Source: Gammaproteobacteria bacterium
GTDB lineage: Bacteria; Pseudomonadota; Gammaproteobacteria; UBA9214
Reading direction: 5' to 3'
Assembly: GCA_003454335.1 (NCBI GenBank)
Contig: DMKK01000134.1
Coordinates: forward strand, 1-5,947
DNA: 5,947 nt
Shown: positions 3,601 through 5,947 of the stretch, one piece after another
Position numbering within the stretch: position 1 is the first letter of the stretch
Layout: each line of letters begins with the position of its first letter
The notes under the pieces: model-generated
The model's input: the letters and a program-made list of their open reading frames with translations, nothing else
Told to the model about the DNA's origin: nothing
Databases searched by the model: none
Made by a program: the position numbers and the translations under genes

Positions 3601-5947
3601 TCTTGCCGTGACCATTGCCGATCTGGAAGGGGATGGTCAGGCCGAAATCCTGGCAGGCAATATTGTTCTCAACTCCGATGGAAGTTTGAAGTGGCGCGCC
3701 AGTACATCGGATATTGACAGAAATTTAATAATACCCATTGCCGTAGATCTGGACTTAGACGGGACCAAGGAAGTAATCATTGGGCCGCGAGCCTATCGGG
3801 CGGACGGCAGCGTATATTGGGACATTTCGGCACAGTATCCGCGGGCTCAATTTAGACCAGCTGTAGCTAATCTGGATGACGACCCCTATCCAGAGGTTGT
3901 CTCCGTGCTATTACCGCCGGGATCTCCCACTAGGCTCATTGCATTCAATCACGATGGAACGCTCGCTTGGGAGCGAGTAGGGGCTGGAGGCCGAGGTGCG
4001 CCGACCATCGTAGATCTGGACGGTGACGGCTCCGTAGAGATACTGCTGGGAGGATGGACGGCATTCAGGGTGTTTAGTGACACTGGCGCTATCAAATGGA
4101 GCGTGACCCCCGGGGACCCGTCTTCCGGGAGTACCGGTGCAACCGCGTTTGACTTCGACAGGGACGGAATCCTGGAAATTGTTTATGCTAACGAAGAAAA
4201 TCTGAGAATTTTTAGTTGGAAGACAAAGCAGCTACTGGCCAGTTTCCCAAGATTCTCGGCAACATGGTATGAATACCCCGTTGTTGCTGATATTGATAAC
4301 GATGGCCGCGCCGAGATATTGGTGACCACTGCTGGCGATGGCTTGTACGCCCTGGAAGAGGTTAATGACTTGTGGCCGGCTACGCGAGGGATCTGGAACC
4401 AGGAAGCGTATTACATTGATAATGTTAATGATGACGGCTCAATCCCTACGCAAGAGAGGAACAGTTGGCAGACCCATAATACTTATCGGGTTAATGCTCC
4501 GCTTCCCGAGGCCTTTCAGTCCGCGGACGTCACCGTGTCCTTATTACGCGCATTGGACAACGGCCCCGGCCAACCCTTGAGCCTGTCCGTGCGTATCGGC
4601 AACGGCGGTGCGGCAGCCTCACCCGAAGGCGTGTCGGTATCTTTTTATGAAGGCGATCCCGCTGCCAGTGGCGTCTTGCTGGGCACGGTGAGTGCACCGA
4701 GCCTGGCCCCGGACAGTTTCCAGGACGTGGTACTGAATAATGTCACCGCCCTGACCGGCAATGCCGATATCTATGGCGTCGCTGATCCGGATGACCGTGT
4801 GCCGGAATGCAATGAAACGAATAACAGCGTCCATATCCCGGCCCCAAATGTACTGCCCGACCTGATCGTCAGCGCTATCGATGCCGGTGCTGCGAGTACT
4901 GATCCGGCTACTTTGCAGCTCACGGGTAGCGTCACGGCCACCATCAAGAATCAGGGCACCAAAGAGGCCACCGGGAGTATCGATATCCTGGTTTTTTATG
5001 ACGTGAATCGCAATGGGCTATACGACATCGGCGGTGATCTCGTATTAGGTCGCGCAACTTTTGACCAGGCCGTTGCGGTCGGTTCCAGTCAGACGGCAGA
5101 GATAAACGTCCAGGGGAATATGTTGTTCCGCGATGCACCGCTCAAGGTGTTTGTGGACAGTGCAATGCGTGTGGAAGAGTCGGATGAAGGGAATAATATC
5201 AATACATCGGCGGTTAGTTGCAAGGTAGTTCCTGATATCGGAACCTTTGAACCAGTCCTTAAATGGGAGTGGAGCGGCAGCCCGGTCCTGTCCCAGTTTG
5301 ACCAGGTCATGAGTATTCCGATCGTGGCCACGATCGAAGATACCAATGGCGATAATGTGATTAACCTTCAGGATACCCCTTCAGTCATATTTCATTCCTA
5401 TGCCGGAGGAAATTACCGGTCGAATGGCGTGCTGCGTGCCCTCAGTGGGAAGGATGGCCGTGAACTATGGACAGTGACTGATGTGGCCTATCGTACCAAT
5501 CCGGAGGGGAGCATAGCTGTTGCCGATATTGACGGTGATGGCATCATAGAAATCATCGCACCGAAGAACGGCGGCGGCATCATTGTTTTTGAGCACACAG
5601 GTGCATACAAATGGCAAAGTGCGGTGCCGCGGGCAGTGTTCTGGGGAGGGGCATCGATTAGTGACCTGGATGGAGACGGGACCCCCGAGATCGTTGTTGG
5701 CAATACGGCATTGAATGCCGATGGCTCTCTTCGCTGGCAGGGAGTGGGCTTTGCCGGCAACAATGGGCTTGGTCCACTCTCTGTGGTCGCGGACATCAAT
5801 TTGGATGGCATACCCGAAGTTGTAGCTGGGGCGGCGGCATATTCGTCCGACGGCCAGCGGCTGTGGCAGAACAGCAGTGTTGGTGATGGTTTTACCGCGG
5901 TAGGCAATTTTAATGAAGATCCCTACCCGGAGATTGCTCTTGTTTCC
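584..5947 (+). CDS. Giant secreted toroid/Reg/CARDB/FG-GAP multidomain protein, 3' end missing
   Basis: This frame is open for 1,788 codons and leaves the window without a stop, so the C-terminus is unknown. Order of parts: Sec signal peptide 1-33; QW-repeat alpha/alpha toroid about 37-287; Pro-rich linker 288-308; five Reg beta-sandwich domains 309-744; CARDB 752-870; beta-propeller about 885-1263; W/HNTYR segment 1264-1304; CARDB 1313-1420; then a second CARDB (1424-1546) and a second propeller (1558 onward). Families of this kind act outside the cytoplasm as binding, adhesive or scaffold modules, and the DxDxDG motifs indicate calcium binding. Only four cysteines occur (552, 873, 1409, 1546), which suits an exported protein. 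No catalytic motif was recognised. Its translation is continuous across every domain boundary, so I see no frameshift. The good Shine-Dalgarno site and cleavable signal peptide support the start. The exact function, ligand and anchoring mode cannot be read from this part; adhesin or surface scaffold is an inference. Confidence 0.93.
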   Translation, partial: MRVENGPSSGSIGFLRRGVLALVLAALPALAQAASGIDWLATQQNADGSFGSNPASLATPLQGTAEVLYTYQALEETAQAAYAPALEYVNTNNEINTEYLARTIMVNAGAGTDVTSLLQTLLDHQNADGGFGDHPGYDSSVYDTAWALEAMAVIGYPLGDTIGRTVGFLINHQLSSGGWVDGENDSSPYVSALVLQALGHYREAYVGVAATVSRAQDFLFAQRSGDGTWGTPFVTASAMVALLSTISDRALLDASVVALSGAQSADGSWVQDAYTTALALRAIHAHDTHPSGAPAPGGPTPPPPAPDKGSFTGSVKIAGSNAPLAGVTLTISELPSVSTATGSDGTFSITQLAPGPYTLIARKDGYLSATVVSGITAGQVTQIGNLVLQQVSQTGIVRGVVLEAGFDLGLANAVVTLKGASETFGASDDGGRFDLGAVVPGDYTLTVTKTNFNTVTTTLSVLAGKIYETKFSLTREGVYDDRPGNVFGRVVNGENGNPIVGALIDLGNGQTAAADTEGNFLITDVPRATYTGSVSNGGFQTVPFTLVLSPVCSGNLGTITLYPEVPEAVPPSTLTLVGTLVDAQTQDPIAGATVSTGSTSATTDTNGAFTLADLTTTSNLVTASATGYQTGQYQINASGFGSAKVTLALNEDTGVPPPDPNAIYGATGIVLDAGTNQPLAGVTVGGLFGGQQHTTITGADGRFTLTGLVSNEGDIQFLLDGYLSKAIRVNLAPLTITRIGQVLLREDSAPLPDIVVSSINTQEAPTDPHTLQISGSVAVTITNQGTASTSANVSLLAFYDVDRNERYDDGIDLLLGKGTSANALDAGAAEEVLVQIEGTVPYRDVVIRLWADSTEVIEESDEANNMSSSVSACEVIPPTPTFDTVVKWHSSLRLTVSHTPVVGPLRDTNGDGAVDKNDAPVIVYHQGGWFSGSYGLIAVDGRSGAMLWNYTGAGFSLAIAPAIGDVDGDGKPEVLAIVQSGGIIVVAINGNGTEKWRSAVAMDISSLAVTIADLEGDGQAEILAGNIVLNSDGSLKWRASTSDIDRNLIIPIAVDLDLDGTKEVIIGPRAYRADGSVYWDISAQYPRAQFRPAVANLDDDPYPEVVSVLLPPGSPTRLIAFNHDGTLAWERVGAGGRGAPTIVDLDGDGSVEILLGGWTAFRVFSDTGAIKWSVTPGDPSSGSTGATAFDFDRDGILEIVYANEENLRIFSWKTKQLLASFPRFSATWYEYPVVADIDNDGRAEILVTTAGDGLYALEEVNDLWPATRGIWNQEAYYIDNVNDDGSIPTQERNSWQTHNTYRVNAPLPEAFQSADVTVSLLRALDNGPGQPLSLSVRIGNGGAAASPEGVSVSFYEGDPAASGVLLGTVSAPSLAPDSFQDVVLNNVTALTGNADIYGVADPDDRVPECNETNNSVHIPAPNVLPDLIVSAIDAGAASTDPATLQLTGSVTATIKNQGTKEATGSIDILVFYDVNRNGLYDIGGDLVLGRATFDQAVAVGSSQTAEINVQGNMLFRDAPLKVFVDSAMRVEESDEGNNINTSAVSCKVVPDIGTFEPVLKWEWSGSPVLSQFDQVMSIPIVATIEDTNGDNVINLQDTPSVIFHSYAGGNYRSNGVLRALSGKDGRELWTVTDVAYRTNPEGSIAVADIDGDGIIEIIAPKNGGGIIVFEHTGAYKWQSAVPRAVFWGGASISDLDGDGTPEIVVGNTALNADGSLRWQGVGFAGNNGLGPLSVVADINLDGIPEVVAGAAAYSSDGQRLWQNSSVGDGFTAVGNFNEDPYPEIALVS
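692..1444 (+). other. Prenyltransferase/squalene-cyclase-like toroid domain
   Basis: Residues 37-287 contain five clear QW-type repeat cores: Q44..DGSFG (to 51), Q125..DGGFG (to 132), Q173..GGW (to 179), Q222..DGTWG (to 230) and Q263..DGSW (to 269). A sixth, degenerate one lies near residues 86-102, filling the otherwise long gap between the first two. Spacing is about 41-49 residues, as expected for a six-hairpin alpha/alpha toroid. The DDTA-like site reads Ser140-Val-Tyr142-Asp143-Thr-Ala, so the acid that protonates substrate in class II terpene cyclases (middle Asp of DXDD) is Tyr. There is no cysteine, so no thioester as in alpha-2-macroglobulin-type domains. The domain is far shorter than a real squalene-hopene cyclase. 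A binding or structural role is inferred. Confidence 0.8.
1445..1507 (+). other. Pro/Gly-rich interdomain linker
   Basis: Residues 288-308 are dominated by Pro, Gly and Ala, including a run of four prolines (301-304). They separate the helical toroid from the first beta-sandwich and look like a flexible spacer typical of secreted modular proteins. Confidence 0.8.
1508..2815 (+). repeat. Five tandem carboxypeptidase-regulatory-like (Reg) domains
   Basis: Five beta-sandwich repeats begin at residues 309, 395, 484, 573 and 662, spaced 86, 89, 89 and 89 residues. Each shows the family pattern: an opening G-x-V/L strand, then P-L/I-x-G-x-x-V (Pro323, 498, 588 and 678; copy 2 has Leu410 instead), then a T/D-x-x-G-x-F core, a G-x-Y-T or equivalent turn, a GY/NF motif and a final L-x-L strand. 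Nucleotide spans are about 1508-1747, 1766-2002, 2033-2269, 2300-2533 and 2567-2815. In known proteins such domains are non-catalytic spacers or carbohydrate- and protein-binding folds. Copy 2 is the most divergent; copy 3 carries Cys552. The row probably forms a rod holding the toroid away from the propellers. Confidence 0.85.
2837..3193 (+). other. CARDB domain 1 (long form with acidic loop)
   Basis: Residues 752-870 match the CARDB (cell adhesion related domain found in bacteria) pattern: an opening PD-I/L-V-V-x-x-I strand, then the central V-x-x-T-I-x-N-Q-G-T motif, and the closing E-E-S-D-E-x-N-N signature (858-865). An insertion with D800-V-D802-R-N804 and D808-D809-G-x-D812 gives a plausible calcium-binding loop that short CARDB domains lack. 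Cys873 just after the domain has an exact counterpart, Cys1546, in the second copy. Confidence 0.85.
3302..3337 (+). other. EF-hand/dockerin-like calcium loop before propeller 1
   Basis: Residues 907-918 give D-x-N-x-D-G-x-x-D-x-x-D, with acidic or amide ligands at loop positions 1, 3, 5, 9 and 12. A single loop is present, so this is not a full dockerin, which needs two. The second copy has the equivalent loop at 1586-1597. Confidence 0.6.
4373..4495 (+). other. W/TR/WNQ/NVNDDG/HNTYR segment closing the propeller
   Basis: Residues 1264-1304 carry an unusually aromatic and Asn-rich stretch: Trp1264, Thr1267-Arg1268, Trp1271-Asn-Gln1273, Tyr1276-Tyr1277, Asn1280-Val-Asn-Asp-Asp-Gly1285, Trp1295 and His1298-Asn-Thr-Tyr-Arg1302. 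It follows the last calcium motif directly. I have an impression of similar segments after FG-GAP blocks in other large bacterial surface proteins but cannot name a defined family. It may complete the last blade or form a cap. Asn1282, Asp1283 and Asp1284 could bind calcium. Confidence 0.55.
4520..4843 (+). other. CARDB domain 2 (short form)
   Basis: Residues 1313-1420 show the typical CARDB course: an opening A-D-V-x-V strand, then S-V-R-I-G-N-G-G, S-V-S-F-Y-E-G and L-L-G-x-V strands, and the closing signature E-C-N-E-T-N-N (1408-1414). It lacks the acidic insertion of domains 1 and 3, so it is nearer the ordinary family form. Its DNA is more GC-rich than the propeller DNA before it. It links propeller 1 to the second large repeat. 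Confidence 0.85.
4853..5221 (+). other. CARDB domain 3 (long form)
   Basis: Residues 1424-1546 repeat CARDB 1. They open with L-P-D-L-I-V-S, have the central T-I-K-N-Q-G-T, an acidic insertion (D1473-V-N-R-N1477, D1481, D1485) and a closing E-E-S-D-E-G-N-N (1531-1538), with Cys1546 at the end. The acidic insertion is conserved between the copies, which supports a real calcium or structural role. Confidence 0.85.
5255..5947 (+). repeat. FG-GAP/VCBS-type beta-propeller 2, partial
   Basis: Four blade motifs are visible, starting at Asp1648, Asp1694, Asp1737 and Asn1775. Paired Trp strands lie at 1629, 1677, 1718 and 1761. The EF-hand-like loop is at 1586-1597 (Asp, Asn, Asp, Asn, Asp ligands). 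The fourth motif in each copy shares the same non-standard form, N-x-[DN]-x-D-P-Y-P-E (1096-1104 and 1775-1783), which shows that the blades were duplicated as a block. The rest lies outside the window. Confidence 0.8.

Larger units (their letters stand above)
3236..4501 (+). repeat. FG-GAP/VCBS-type beta-propeller 1
   Basis: Seven blade motifs of the form D-x-D-x-D-G-x-x-E-I/V begin at residues 965, 1013, 1055, 1096 (Asn first), 1144, 1190 and 1236, 41-50 residues apart. Between them are PQQ-like strands ending in DG/TG-x-x-x-W (Trp948, 996, 1037, 1079, 1129, 1172). The acidic residues bind calcium in known FG-GAP blades. Seven calcium motifs suggest a seven-bladed ring, with the first Trp strand and the last one (Trp1264) closing it or forming an eighth blade. 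An EF-hand-like loop precedes the ring at 907-918. Integrin-like propellers usually bind proteins or sugars; the ligand here is unknown. Confidence 0.85.
2834..4852 (+). repeat. Large internal repeat, copy 1 (CARDB-propeller-CARDB unit)
   Basis: Residues 751-1423 form one complete unit of 673 residues (2,019 bp): long CARDB, EF-hand-like loop, seven-motif propeller, W/HNTYR segment and short CARDB. Copy 2 starts at residue 1424 with the same Leu-Pro-Asp opening. My ungapped hand comparison of the first 138 residues (751-888 against 1424-1561) finds about 60 identical positions. The DNA is clearly diverged, so the duplication is old or the copies are under different selection. Confidence 0.85.
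4853..5947 (+). repeat. Large internal repeat, copy 2 (cut by window edge)
   Basis: Residues 1424-1788 repeat the domain order of copy 1. The offset is 673 residues through the CARDB, then 679-683 in the propeller because of small indels. Anchors keep register: Cys873/1546, Trp888/1561, Asp907/1586, Trp948/1629, Trp996/1677, Trp1037/1718 and Trp1079/1761. The copy breaks off after the fourth of seven expected blade motifs. If it is complete, about 300 further residues should encode three more blades, the W/HNTYR segment and possibly another short CARDB. Confidence 0.85.

Noticed and set aside
929..5907. Many minus-strand and off-frame open frames of 60-150 codons inside the giant gene
   Set aside because: They overlap a continuous plus-strand frame with coherent domains, translate to low-complexity sequence, and lack ribosome binding sites.

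Overview
The window is dominated by one very large plus-strand gene. It starts at 584 and is still open at the right edge (5947), giving 1,788 codons without a stop. The clean Sec signal peptide, purine-rich Shine-Dalgarno site, textbook sigma70 promoter and fairly GC-rich, GCC/GGC/CTG-biased codon use point to a bacterium, probably Gram-negative and perhaps a proteobacterium. Nothing here fixes the taxon.

Layout. Positions 1-181 hold no convincing gene. Positions 182-210 carry a perfect-consensus sigma70 promoter (TTGACA, 17-nt spacer, TATAAT). A predicted 5' leader of about 365 nt follows. It contains two long stem-loops close to the inferred transcription start (246-288 and 303-344) and a strong dyad (513-535) shortly before the ribosome binding site.

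The encoded protein is a modular exported giant. From the N-terminus it has: a signal peptide (residues 1-33); an alpha/alpha toroid of prenyltransferase/squalene-cyclase-type QW-like repeats (about 37-287); a Pro-rich linker; five carboxypeptidase-regulatory-like (Reg) beta-sandwiches repeating almost exactly every 89 residues (309-744); a long-form CARDB domain (752-870); an FG-GAP/VCBS-type beta-propeller with seven DxDxDG calcium motifs (about 885-1263); a distinctive W/TR/WNQ/NVNDDG/HNTYR segment (1264-1304); a short CARDB domain (1313-1420); and then a second copy of long CARDB plus propeller. The second copy is offset by 673 residues and is cut by the window edge after its fourth calcium motif.

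No second gene is visible, so there is no operon context. The domains all suit a cell-surface or secreted, calcium-stabilised binding or adhesive protein. The toroid lacks the catalytic acid of class II terpene cyclases and any thioester cysteine, so it is probably a binding or structural head rather than an enzyme. The biological role and ligand are unknown.
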